Source of the DNA: Nymphaea colorata
Lineage: Eukaryota; Streptophyta; Magnoliopsida; Nymphaeales; Nymphaeaceae
Assembly (NCBI RefSeq): GCF_008831285.2
Contig: NW_022205108.1
Coordinates: 55,861 to 119,860, forward strand
Direction: 5' to 3'
Length of the DNA stretch: 64,000 nucleotides
Positions 22,034-32,718 of the stretch are shown in pieces. The position numbers were made by a program, and so were the translations under genes. Each line of letters begins with the position of its first letter. Within the stretch, counting starts at the first letter, position 1. The notes beneath the pieces are model-generated. The model was not told the origin of the DNA, searched no databases, and saw only the letters and a list, made by a program, of their open reading frames with translations.

Positions 22034-25000
22034 ATGAGTTAAGGATAGCCAAAAGTGCTAAAACAGCATCCGTAAGGCACAACGTTGCCCACCTAAAGCA
22101 TACTCTAAAACCCGCACATACTGGGCCATTCTCATAATCCTCCTGGCTTCCTCCGCAGCCTTCTTCCTCCTCCCCATCTTAAACCGACCAACAGAGCATC
22201 ATGCTACGCAGCCCCGCGTTTTATAAGTGAATGATGACTATCTTACAAAGAGGACGCAGTATGGAGTTGTACGCAGGACTGTCCTCAAGGATCAGCAACT
22301 TTACCCCCAGCTTAAACTCATCGAATCTAACCTAGTATACGCCGAGGAAATCCCGAGAACTTGAAGACTCTCGAAGAGTAATAGTACACTCGGCTGGATT
22401 CCATCTACCATTTTTCAGACTTCAAAAAGTAGCTGCCCTTCTGTGTGATTGTGCAGGGCCTCAACTTTTCTACTCCGTTCTTATTTTAGCTGACCCTCAA
22501 CTCCATTTTCTCCCAAAATTACTCGAACTACAAGGCCATCCTCTACAACTTCGGCGAGGAGGGAAACAGCTTCATCGTGTAATACTTCAAGACCAACAAG
22601 ATAAAGAAGGAGAATTACATCTTCATCAAGAACAAAGAGTATAAGGGAACCATCGAGAACATCCTCTCAGCCTCCCAAGGACAATGCCAAAAGGACTCCG
22701 TTTCGCTCAACATAGTCGGCAATCATGAACTTATCGGCAAAAACGTCTTCAAGACCTTCAACGCGGTCTACCAGTCAAACAAGTAGGCATGGCCTACTCC
22801 AATTTCTACATTTACAACCAGGGCGGACCTGTCGTCGAAGGATTCAACATCGCCCACACCGCATAGGACCTCAACAACATCAGAAACCTCAAATTCGCCA
22901 TCTCCTCCCCAGTCACCTACCTCACTGAGCACATCCTCAAGATCCAGCCTGAAGACCTGAAGGATTCCAATGGACGGTTCCTTGATTTGGCATTCGAGCA
23001 GGCCATCTTCTTCCCCATCATCGACATCACCTGCAAGAAGGTGATGAAAATTGATGGTTCCACCTGGCTGTCAAGAGCGGAATCAATACCTATGAGGAGT
23101 TCAAGAAGAGCCTAATATTGAAAAATGAGCCTTCGGTTATTGTGAGAAGCAAGAAGAGATACAACTGCGATGAAGCGTTCAACAACCTCATTCGCCACAA
23201 GGTGATGATCCGCCATCGGGAATACCTCATCGAAGAGCCATAGCTCAAGTCCGTCTCTTAGAAGCGAAACCAAAAGGACGGCATTATCAAGGCCGTCGAC
23301 GTCCCTAAGAATTTCGACACAACTCCCGAAAGATCTGCGAAGTAAGCATTTAATCACATAGATTGGGCGAGTACCTTTACAGAGACGAACAGATATTGAA
23401 GGCCCGCGATTAATTTGAGCGTTAGCGTATAAATCTCATCAATTTGGAGAATCGGGAAGACAGCAAGAAGATGATCAAATATAACCTGCGCTTGGGAGAC
23501 GGACTCGATAAATAGCAAGAAAAACTGGAATAATACTAAACATTTTAGGCCGACTACAGGCACAAGATCAGCAAATACTAAAATGAGCTTCCGTTTTGCA
23601 TCGTAGTCCAGGACCTTCAGTTCGAGTACCCCTACCTCTTCCGCTTCGAGCACGTCCTCAATTCCATCTTCAATCAAAACTATACCAACTTCTTCACCGT
23701 CATCATCAACCAGGACCTACGCATGGACGAGTATATCCGCAAATACCTTTTCTACAACAAACTCGCCAAGGAACGTTACGTCTACATCGAAAACTATGAG
23801 GAGCGTAGTCCCATCTAAATGCTCCATAATGCTCTCAACTCTCACTGCAGTTTGATTCCTACAGTCTTCTCTTTGACGGCTCAGGTGAAATGCTGGGCAA
23901 GAACACTCTCAAGATATTCAACAGATATTTCCAGGAAGGTTCAGACTTTGTGTACTCCAACAGCTATCTCTTTACTCAAAAGGAGGCCAATCTCCACTAC
24001 AGCAAGACTGAAGAGTACTCCTAGGATTAGAAGAAGCAAAACAGGTATCGTAACACTAACAAAAAGTATGATCAACTGTTTGCCTTCAAAACTGAGCTTT
24101 ACTATAGCATCGACGTGGAGGATTTCAAAGATGTGAATGGGAAATACATTGACGGTAGCCTCTAAACTCACGTCTTGCTTTCCATCCTTGAGCTCTCTTG
24201 CTAAAAAGTGCGAAAGATCATCGGGGTGCATTACCTGACCAACGAGGATGTCCGTAAGGCCAAGCCCGAAAGGGAAATGAGCTATATGGTCAAAAACAAA
24301 AAGAAATATGAATGCATCAAAAGGACAAAAAAACTCACTCTCAAAGATTCTACCATTGATTTGACAGGAAAGCCGTAACTATAGAAAATCTCATAAAAAC
24401 ATACCCAAAAGGAAGGAACGATCGAGGCGAAAACAGCCGAGAAGTTCGATTTCCTACTGAGAGACTAAGAAGGAAGAATGTAAAAGTGATATTATTCAGG
24501 ATCGATTAATACTTGTATCAAGACGACAAATTGGTCATCAGAGAACGCTCCAAGTACCAGCTTGAAAGAGCGAGCTTTTTGAAATTAAAGACCAATGAGG
24601 ACAGTCGTCAGTTGATCCAATTCAACCTTATAATTGATGGACATGCTAACTCTAGGCAGGAAGCCCTTGAGAAGGAAGACTACGCAATCATTCAGAAACT
24701 TTACAATAACATTGACACTGCCCCTGAGTTACCCATATGCGCAATTGTAGACCGATTCAACTTCTAAATCCCCTTCAAATTCGAATATACGCTCAATTCT
24801 ATCTTCGCTCAAAACTACACCAACTTCTTCGCGGTTATCTTCGGCGATGGGTCTAAAGTAGGCAACGCACTCATTAGGAAATACCTTCATTTCTATCGCA
24901 TCCCCACAGACAGATTTGTATACATTTAGAACAGCCAAAGGAAAGGCACCCTGGAGAACACACTCAATGCTGTCAACAACTACTGCAGTAAAGATTCGCT

Positions 25001-25489
25001 AGTGATCAACGTGGCTGGTGAAGATGAACTCATTGGCAAGAATGTCTTTAAGTACTTCAGCGTTGCAAAGCAGAAGACCAATGGCCTCTTCCTATACTCG
25101 AACGCTTATTATTACAGCCAAGGGGCAAGTTTGGATTATGGTTTATCGATATAATATACTAAGGATGAAATTAAGCAAAACGCATTCAGAACTGCCAAGC
25201 ATAAATACCAGTATCCTTTCTTCTACCACTCTGAACTGCTGAGAAAAGTAGACGTAAAAGATCTCAAATTCACAGACGTTGCCTATTACCAGTCTACTTT
25301 CGAAACAGCGATGATCATTCCCATGCTGTAGATATCTGCGGCAGGGTGGAAAAGTTCCTTGGAGTGCATTACCTCTTCAACAATGACCGCAAGACAGTCT
25401 TTGACAAGGCTCTGGAGCAAAGATAGACAACGAAGTTGGCTACTGGAAAGAAATATGAATGCTCGAAGGACTTTTAAGCTAAAAAGTGA
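22034..25489 (+). CDS. membrane protein with three tandem degenerate glycosyltransferase-like domains
   Basis: Signal anchor near the start (YWAILIILLASSAAFFLLPI), then three GT-A-like units joined by charged coiled linkers. Each unit keeps the same landmarks: VIVQGLNF...LNSIFSQNYSNYKAILYN...NHELIGKNVFKTFN; IVVQDLQF...LNSIFNQNYTNFFTVIIN...GSGEMLGKNTLKIFN; AIVDRFNF...LNSIFAQNYTNFFAVIFG...GEDELIGKNVFKYFS. In true copies A and B these are VVIIDDGS and DGDDEL(I/L)G, so the metal-binding DGDD and donor Asp are lost in all three units. Introns of exactly 20 nt at 23342-23361 and 24480-24499 fuse the units into one frame, which argues for a single about 1130-residue gene rather than three. The linkers also match (GEYLYRDEQILKARDEFE and DEYLYQDDKLVIRERSKY). 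TGA 25487-25489. The role is unknown; a non-catalytic partner of the neighbouring enzymes is one idea. Confidence 0.75.
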
Positions 25490-25516
25490 TCGAATGAATA
25501 AACTAAGGTATCAAAT

Positions 25517-26872
25517 TCACTGATCACCAGTGGGGCATTCGTGCTTCTTGCGCTTGTACCTAACCTCGTGCATGATGCGGTAGTTGAGCTCAGGGTCGAT
25601 CTCCAAGTCGTTGTTGCCCAGTCCCACGTTGTAGAGATAGTTAAATTCGTCAATATACATGTTCCTCCCGCAGGAAAGCTCCAGGACTTGCGGACAGATT
25701 GTTTGGTCGTAGGCTGATTGGAAGAACTCTCCACTGTTGCTTTGCAGGTCAGTCACCGGGATCTTTCGGAAGGTGCTTACTCTGAAGGTCCTGAGGGGAA
25801 ACATGCGGGTGGATTCCTCTCTGTATTTGCTGAATTTTTTCTAATTATCGGTATAGCCACTCGACCATCCCCTCCTTACGCTTCTTCCTCTCCGGCTGTT
25901 GATGATGATGTTGGAATAAAGCACTTCCAGTCCGTGCTTGATGTACATCGAGTTAAAGACTTTGAACACATTGACGCCGAGTAACTCATCGTCGCCGTCT
26001 ACCAGTGCCAGGATATCCCCAGGAGCGCAGAACTCAACAGCCGCCCTGTAGATATTGGGAAGAGCTGAAACCCTCTCCTTGTTTTTAATGAGATAGATTG
26101 GCTGCGGAATGGGATGCTATTCGATGAAGTTTTGGATGAGTTCAAAGGTGCTGTCCTTGGAGGCATCATCGATGATGACTATCTTGTAGTTGGTATAGTT
26201 TTGGTTGTATATGGACTGCAGGTTGTACTCATACCTGAAGTCTTGGCCATTGTTGATGGTAGGGACCACAATGCAGAAGGGTTGCTACGGAAGCGAGAAA
26301 TCATGCTCCTGGGAGAGCCTATCGTACTCTGTCCTGAGGAGGTTATCGATTTCCCGTTTGATGTGGATGTTCTCATGGACCATCTTGTAGTTGTTCATGG
26401 CGAGCAGGTATGAAACATTTGCCTTGTCATTCTTCTTGAAGAAGTCCTGCGTCTGAGCCATCTACTTCATAAAGGCTATTTTTTTGAGGTAATGCTCTTC
26501 CTTCGCGATCGAATATACGTATTCCGATGCTACTTTGTTCTTCTCCTGGTCTGATCGTGTCCGATTCGCATATTTTATCACTATGCTATTCTCTTGAGCT
26601 ACAATATCCTTCAGCGAAGTCTTTGCTGCCTCAATCTACGCCATCAAAGCTGCCAATTTCTACTCTCTTTCGTGCCCTTTTTCAATTCGTGAACTTAGAC
26701 GATAGACATGCAGGCACAGTATCACCAATACCACACCTCCAACGATAAACATCCAATTGGGCTTGTCCGATTTCGGTCTTGATTAGGGATCTATGGGATT
26801 AGTCTCATCTGTTCCGAGAGGATTGAAGGAGGGAGCCTATTCTCCATCGTCTGCAGCCAGAAGCGTGCGCAT
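25517..26872 (-). CDS. membrane-anchored family 2 glycosyltransferase (copy B)
   Basis: Intact 451-residue frame, no intron, no frame break. Short acidic cytoplasmic tail, signal anchor (NWMFIVGGVVLVILCLHVYR), a coiled stem with many charged residues (AALMAEIEAAKTSLKDIVAQ), then the catalytic GT-A domain: PFCIVVPTINNGQDFRYEYN, LQSIYNQNYTNYKIVIIDDA with SKDST, ILALVDGDDELLGVNVFKVF with the DGDD metal motif, VLYSNIIINSRRGRS, FRKIPVTDLQ, and the acceptor part QVLELSCGRNMYIDEFNYLY ending at TGA 25517-25519. Likely Golgi or ER glycosylation; the sugar is not predictable. Copy A and the triple-repeat protein share the same block order. Its stop is 27 nt from the stop of the convergent triple-repeat gene. 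Confidence 0.9.
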
Positions 26873-27041
26873 GAATAATATCTAAAGTTTATGAAGACTA
26901 CAAGTGAATATTTTTAATTTAAACTTCAAACAGTTACGCACCCATCATTGCCATCTCGAACTCTCTCGAGGGTATTAAGATAAATAATGAAGTCTTCCTT
27001 ACTGTATATGTAAATATGTTATAAATAATTGGTTTTTAGTG

Positions 27042-27403
27042 TCATCTGGTCACGGAGACTTGAAGGTTGAGGGTATTGATGCCGCTGGTAAATTTTTGGT
27101 TGTTGAGGATGTTTGTTTCTTAGTTAACAACTAGGTTGCTATTGTTGGAGTTCATGTGAGTAAGAGGAATGCGTTGCTGCTCCTAGATCTTTTCAGGGTC
27201 GATTTCCGTGTCCTTGAAGGGTGAAGGAAGCTCCGGTCTTGGAGAATGCTTGAGTTTTATTATGTTCGATGCTCCTCCTGCTTCACCTTCAGCAACTAAT
27301 TATTGGTCCCTCCGCCTACCTTGTCCTTCACCATTCCCTGCTTCGAGTCCTCCGCCTTCAGCTATGTCTCCTTGTACTTGTCCTTGGCGAAGATGCACCC
27401 CAT
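27042..27403 (-). CDS. small N-myristoylation-type protein, unknown
   Basis: Begins MGCIFAKDKYKETELKAEDS: Met-Gly-Cys at the N-terminus is the classic pattern for N-myristoylation followed by palmitoylation, giving membrane attachment without a transmembrane helix. A Lys/Glu-rich helix is followed, after one missing base near 27270, by a Pro/Asn-rich tail (HSPRPELPSPFKDTEIDPEK, THMNSNNSNLVVNEETNI) and TGA 27042-27044. About 120 residues, no other domain. It is divergent from the next plus-strand gene, sharing a 56-nt interval. Confidence 0.55.
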
Positions 27404-27459
27404 GAATTTAATGACTATAATGTGATCATAATAAAAATTATCCCAGCAGGAGGAGGGCA

Positions 27460-28119
27460 ATGCGAGGACAGGAGATCACCCCATGGTCCATCTACAACAA
27501 AACCATCATCGTTCGCGAAGAGGAAAGCAACCAGTAGAATCCTAAACGCCCCATCCGCTTCCCGAAAATAGATAAATCCCCAAATCGGAAACAAAAGCAA
27601 GAAAGATCGTCCTCCAAACAACGCCACTCTGCAAGGATTATTAATTAAGAACATAAAAGCTAAAAAGAATAGTTCGTTCCTTATTCTTCGTAATTTCCAC
27701 TGAGAGAATAGGCTTCCAGATAGGCTGACATTACGCAAAAATAGTAATAGATAGGTAAGGTCTTACAGTAATACCTGACAGTTCGGCTCATCAAGGAGGA
27801 ACTGAAGAGGGAAGCCTCATAGCTAAACTTTCTACGCATTCTTAGACAAGAGGAAGAAGAATAAGACGAGCCACTGCCCACTATATAAGTCATTAAAAAA
27901 TAACGCTCTTTTCTGTTAGACCATCGCGTATTTCCCAGAGTAAGCATATAACGAAATATGATGCTGGTGAGCCTCAGCGAAGAAGAGAGTGGAGGGAGAG
28001 GCCAAAAAGATATCAGTCAAGATGTGATTAAACAACTTCTGAAGAAGGAAATCAGCTCAATGATAAGCAATCGTATGAAGATCATGGGAAAAGCAAAGGA
28101 ACTAAACTATAAGCTATGA
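27460..28119 (+). CDS. hypothetical charged protein, 219 aa
   Basis: Unbroken frame of 220 codons, with about 21 TAA/TAG codons read as Glu. MRGQEITPWSIYNKTIIVRE, a basic Ser/Arg/Gln stretch (KQKQERSSSKQRHSARII), a Glu-rich middle, LRILRQEEEEEDEPLPTIEV, and a helical end (SQDVIKQLLKKEISSMISNR) to TGA 28117-28119. In the standard code it would be shredded into pieces, so it is a good test of the reassignment. No family recognised. Confidence 0.6.
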
Positions 28120-28356
28120 AGAAAGAAACGTATAGCTTAAATTGATATTATTCTATTCTATCCTCATCATCCTTCGATTAATAGTCCTCTAATATCTTAC
28201 CTATGCATAGATAAGATAAAATTAGTTATGATATTGGTTGGTAATACCAGCCACACGAAAACCAAAGAGAATATTTTTATGAATCCCATCTGATCTTTAC
28301 ATTTTGTTTAAAATATTAAATGTATGATAAATGAAGTACATGCAAATCAACGGTTA

Positions 28357-29361
28357 TCAGCCAATCGGACGGTGTGCACTATCTTGATTATTTTCCTTGG
28401 TTGAAATGCGATTCCTCAGAATCAACTTGGAAATGCCCAGGTTGCTTTTTACCTTCAGATATTCCATACCATAGTTAAGCACCCAAATCTTTTTTTCGCC
28501 TTTGAGCTCTAGTAAGACCAACTATCTCTTCGAAAGTGTTCAGAATTCCCTCCCGGGAGAGAGTGGAGGGATCCAAAGTATCGCAGTCTAGGATGGCCAT
28601 CAGGATTTGCTTTTGGCCCATGCTCAACAGAATTCGATCGTTTCTGACCTTGGAGGATAGATAGGCGACCATGCACTTCAGGTAAGACTTGAGATTGGAG
28701 ATGAGGACGGGCCGTGGGACTTGTTCTATCTTGGGCTTAAGGAGGCGGAGGACGCCTATTGGTAGTTAAATGTAGTTGATGGGAGCATCAAATTCACAAG
28801 CGTACATTTCCTCAAGGCTAAGGGTGGGCTAACTCCAGTCTAGTTTCCGTTGTAGGACGCCAAACACAGGATTGGGAAAACCTTGGCCTTGTTGCATTTC
28901 TGGCTATCCTGATTCACTGCTTGAAACTTATGGCTGGTTGATCTCTATTTACATCGGTACAGGTTCTTGTTGTTTACTTGTTGTTATTCGATTTCCATAG
29001 GTTATCCCTCTGATGATTGCCTGTTAGGTTGTTGCGGTTGTAGATGGGTTTGAATCGATATTTGCTTTTTCAATCCATCTTCGTTAATGGCAGATTCAAT
29101 GCCAACAGGATTGTTAACGATCGGTTAATGGAATAATTGTTTGTTGACTGGTTGTTGTTGCTTTTTGTTTGATGTTTCTCCACTTTGTAAGTCCTGCTTC
29201 ATTTTGTTCTGTTTTTAAATATATAATGCTTATTAATTTATTTATTAGCTTTCAACAGGCTAGTTTTGATCTTGCTGTGTTTTCTTGTCAATAGTCCCTT
29301 CAAGCTCGTTATTCTCAGCTATCGAAATCACTTGCTGCTCTTTATTTTCTTCTTCCTTCAT
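28357..29361 (-). CDS. paralogue of the PWWP protein's C-terminal part, lacking the PWWP domain
   Basis: ATG at 29359-29361 starts a Glu/Gln-rich, disordered N-terminus (MKEEENKEQQVISIAENNE, QQQPVNKQLFHEPIVNN). It continues into a region that aligns piece by piece with 21.2-21.83 kb: EPEMQQGQGF, FGVLQRKLDWSEPTLSLEEM, NLKSYLKCMVAYLSSKVRND, LLSMGQKQILMAILDCDTLD, FEEIVGL, KIWVLNYGMEYLKVKSNL, ending HRPIG and TGA 28357-28359. Nucleotide identity is obvious by eye (for example AGCCTTGAGGAAATGTACGC in both), so the duplication is fairly recent and inverted. Two or three single-base breaks. Without PWWP it could compete for partners of the full-length protein (inference). Confidence 0.65.
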
Positions 29362-29471
29362 GAGAAAATATCAATTTCGCATTAATGTGATAACATAATA
29401 AATTTAACATGATTAAAGATATTGAATTTTGTTGATTATCTCAAACTAATAACAGTAATAGTCTATTCAAA

Positions 29472-31820
29472 TCAAAAGACTGAGTCCCAGTTAGGATCGT
29501 AGTCCTTCCTATTTGGCACTGTTTTTGGGTGAGTTTTGAGGAAATCTTTAAGTGGTTTGGTCTTATTCTTTAGGTTGATATATCCAGCAGCTTTTCCTCA
29601 GGAATGCTGAAAGGAGGCTTTATGTTTTTGCTGATCAGCTCATGCCACTCGATATTGGCAAACATTTGATTCTTCTTGAGGTTAGTGAAAGATCCGTTTA
29701 GCCTAGTCTCAGGATTCTTGTTAAGGAGAAGACTGACAAATGCGTTGATGTTTGAATCCTTCATATGCTTAGGGAATTTAAGAGGGTTTTTCAAAATTTC
29801 TTGATAGATCTGAAGAGGGTCTTCGGCATCTTCTCCATAAGGAACAAACCCAGCCATAAACTCGAATAGCATAATGCCTAAGACCATAGATCAGCAGGAA
29901 ATGTGTATCCTTTTCCTGCCAAAGTTTATGGAGCCATGTAGTTAGGGGTTCCAATCATGGTGAAAGTCTTTTCATTTCCGTTGAGTTTCTTGCAAGTTCC
30001 AAGATCGATCAGCTTTAATAGCCATCAAAGCACACCATAACGTTTTCTGGCTTTAGGTCTCTGTAGATAAGTGACTTTTGATGCATGCATTCGATGATGT
30101 GAAGCAGCTGGGCTGCATAGAAGGAAGTCTGTTCTGAGTTTAGCAGTCCGATCATCCTTATGGCCTCGAATAGCTCAATTCCGTTGATGAATTCAGTTAG
30201 GAAGTAGACATAGTTGTCATCCTTGTATGAGCGTATGAATTCCATCACAAAGGGTGAAGAGATTAGAGATAAAGCTTGTCTTTCATTCACCAAATGTTTC
30301 TCCAGTTTGGATTTAATAGTTCCTGCTTTGAAACAGATTTAAGTGCGAAGAATTGCTATTTGGCATGGTCTGTCACTAAGAAACATTGCCAAACTGACCC
30401 TCTCCCAGCTTTTAGCCACCAGAAAATCATCAAGATTTAGTTTTTTCCCAACTTAAGCTAAGGTAGCTTGTTATTCTTCTGTGCTTCAAGGGCCTTGCTG
30501 ATGGCCTAGCTGTTCTTGAATGCGTCGTTCAAACCGCACCCAAAAGCTTTTACTACTTCCTCAAGAGTAGTCCACGCGATTTTTCCTTGCTCTTTCATCT
30601 TGATTTCGCAGCGGAAGGTAGAAGAAGGATCAACAAAGGCGCCCTATCCGTAGAGTTTACCTCGCTTGGAGCTGTCAGATATCATGTACTGCCCCTAAGC
30701 CACGAAAAAGATGAGTTTTTTGCACTCATCCTCTTTGCGAACTACTAGCTCTCCTGGCTTTACATTCTTGAGCTTGAAGCAATCGATTGCCTTCTCTAGG
30801 TATTCTTCACTTAATCTTTCGAGCAGCTTGGACGATTTCAGAGCATTTTTGGCCTAATTCCTCAGGATAATCAGAGGCAGGCTCCTTCCAAGGGCATTCT
30901 CAATGTCTTCCACTCCCAAAGCCATAACTTCAGCATCATCAGCGACTTTAATCGTCATTCTTCTTAGGCATCCCTTAGTCAAGCTCGTATACTCTTCAAA
31001 GGACTCACCCCGAGTTATAGTTCCCTTATATTAATTTCCTTTATGCTTTGTCAGTTTTCCCGATTTGAGAATGTACATCGAAGCAGCTAGTTCACCCTCT
31101 TTGCATATCTATTTTCCTTTTTCAAACCTCTGGCTGATGGCAACTGATGCTAATCTGTCCTTCTGTCCTGCAGTTAGGTACTCTAAATCGATGGAAATAT
31201 ACTGAAAAATGGGTTTTTTTCGATGAAGAGTCGATTTTCCTTATAGTTTCTGGTGATCATGGAGGCGATAGCGTTGCGGAAGGTCTCTCTGTCGATATAC
31301 CAGAGGAAGGATGGCTTGACTGCCTTGATGGAGGCAGACCTGGGCGCAGAATACAGAAGAGCAAGTTCTCCGAAGCCTTCCCCTGGTTCAATATATCGCT
31401 TGATAGTGCCGTTTATTTCAACGGTGAGCTTGCCCTCGTGAAGAATGAAGAACGAGCTTGCGTTATTACCCTGCTTCATTAGGTACTGTCCCTCGAGTAC
31501 CTTGCACAGCTTGAACTTCTCGAGAAGCATCTACTTAAGCTATCCCTCTTCCATGAGTGCTGAAAAGGTGAAATGGCTCTTGAGGCTCTTGAGGATTATG
31601 CCCTTATCGGCAGTGCTCTTTTTTTGTGCGATTTCAATAAAGTTTTCGTAGATCTGGCTATCGTATACGGCCCGTAGTGCGCAGCCTTTTTTCGATTTCC
31701 TCCGTCCCTGAATTGAGGGATGCTTACCTCCTCTACTACCTTTTCGCTGGTAATATGCTGGACTTTAAGGTCGATGAGACCGCTGAGCAGGCGATTGTCC
31801 TTCCTGTCTATTTATTCCAT
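29472..31820 (-). CDS. cGMP-dependent protein kinase (PKG-type)
   Basis: ATG at 31818-31820; a 20-nt intron at 31708-31727. N-terminal cyclic-nucleotide-binding domains: LLEKFKLCKVLEGQYLMKQG, NASSFFILHEGKLTVEI and GEGFGELALLYSAPRSASIK (phosphate-binding cassette), with a second cNMP domain around 30.6-31.1 kb. Then an AGC kinase domain: FVMEFIRSYKDDNYVYFLTE, YRDLKPENVMV, LIDLGTCKKL (DLG in place of DFG), TFTMIGTPNYMAPE where the APE glutamate is TAA at 29926-29928, VLGIMLFEFMAGFVPYGED and the C-terminal tail DYDPNWDSVF. About 780 residues, as in other ciliate PKGs, which control ciliary beating and behaviour. Regulation is by cGMP or cAMP binding; the nucleotide preference cannot be read safely. 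Confidence 0.88.
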
Positions 31821-32125
31821 CAATATAGAATATAAGATGCGAAATAGAAGAATCAATTAAATTATTGATAATATTTACGTTGGGGGAGGAGAGGTGAGTA
31901 GCAGGTTGGGCAAGCGCCTTTCGAGGGCAAGAAGTGAAAGGTCTGCGAATCTTTTGATGGTTGAATATTTTTCATAAGCTAAATAATATTTCATGAAAAA
32001 TCTTTCTATACCAATGGTACTGATGCAATGACAAATATTGAGGGTATATCGCATATCATTGATGATGAATTAGGTTTTATACTTTTGCTTGATTCATCAT
32101 CATACCCTCTTATAATAGTTGGCTT
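31821..32125. promoter_or_regulatory. divergent intergenic region
   Basis: 305 nt between the PKG start and the RRM gene start, which point away from each other. A/T-rich with a G-rich patch (TTGGGGGAGGAGAGG) near 31880. No coding or RNA signal seen; presumably both promoters lie here. Confidence 0.4.
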
Positions 32126-32620
32126 ATGAGTCTGTTCATCGGCAACGTTTCCAAAAAGGTCACCCACCAAGAATTCGAGGACGCATTCAAGGCCTTCGGC
32201 AATTGCAAAATCGATCTCAGGGTAAGCCTGGCCCTCACATAGAAGCGATACGCCTTTGTGCAATTCGAAAGCGAGCGTTGTGCAGAGTAGGCAAGACAGG
32301 CACTGCAAAACACCAATTTCAGCGGCCTCCGTCTCAATATCGAATGGTCGAAAAATTCAGGCAGGTTCAACGAAAACACACGATCCAAGAATGATCGAGT
32401 ACGCAGACGCCGAAGCAACTCACGAGAACGCAGCTGGCGCAAGGAAGATCGTATCTTCCGCAGATCACCCTCATTCGAAAAAAGACACGCGCCCACATAC
32501 TCCGATAACGAAGACGACCTTGAGACTTTTGTCCCCAAATCTCCCAGAGACGTAGAGTAAAAAGATCTCTATTTAGATTAATCCGCCGCTTGCGTGGAAA
32601 GAGGGAGGAAGGCGAGATGA
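32126..32620 (+). CDS. RRM RNA-binding protein, SR-splicing-factor-like
   Basis: MSLFIGNVSKKVTHQEFEDA is a canonical RNP2/alpha-1 start of an RNA-recognition motif; KRYAFVQFESE is RNP1. A GT..AG stretch of 21 nt at 32222-32242 lies between the R of DLR and KRYAFVQF; it is in frame, so it could be retained, but removing it gives the normal RRM spacing. A short Arg/Ser/Asp-rich tail follows (RVRRRRSNSRERSWRKED, RRSPSFEKRH). TGA 32618-32620 in this frame; a neighbouring frame is also open and would give a longer basic tail. RRM plus RS-like tail fits splicing or mRNA export. Confidence 0.72.
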
Positions 32621-32718
32621 CAGAGCGTGAAGTGCGTCCTGCAGCTGATAAATAACTACATCCCCCAATGGAACTGTAGGCGGGCGAGGCGATTTGAGTG
32701 ATAGGCAGAGATATCATA

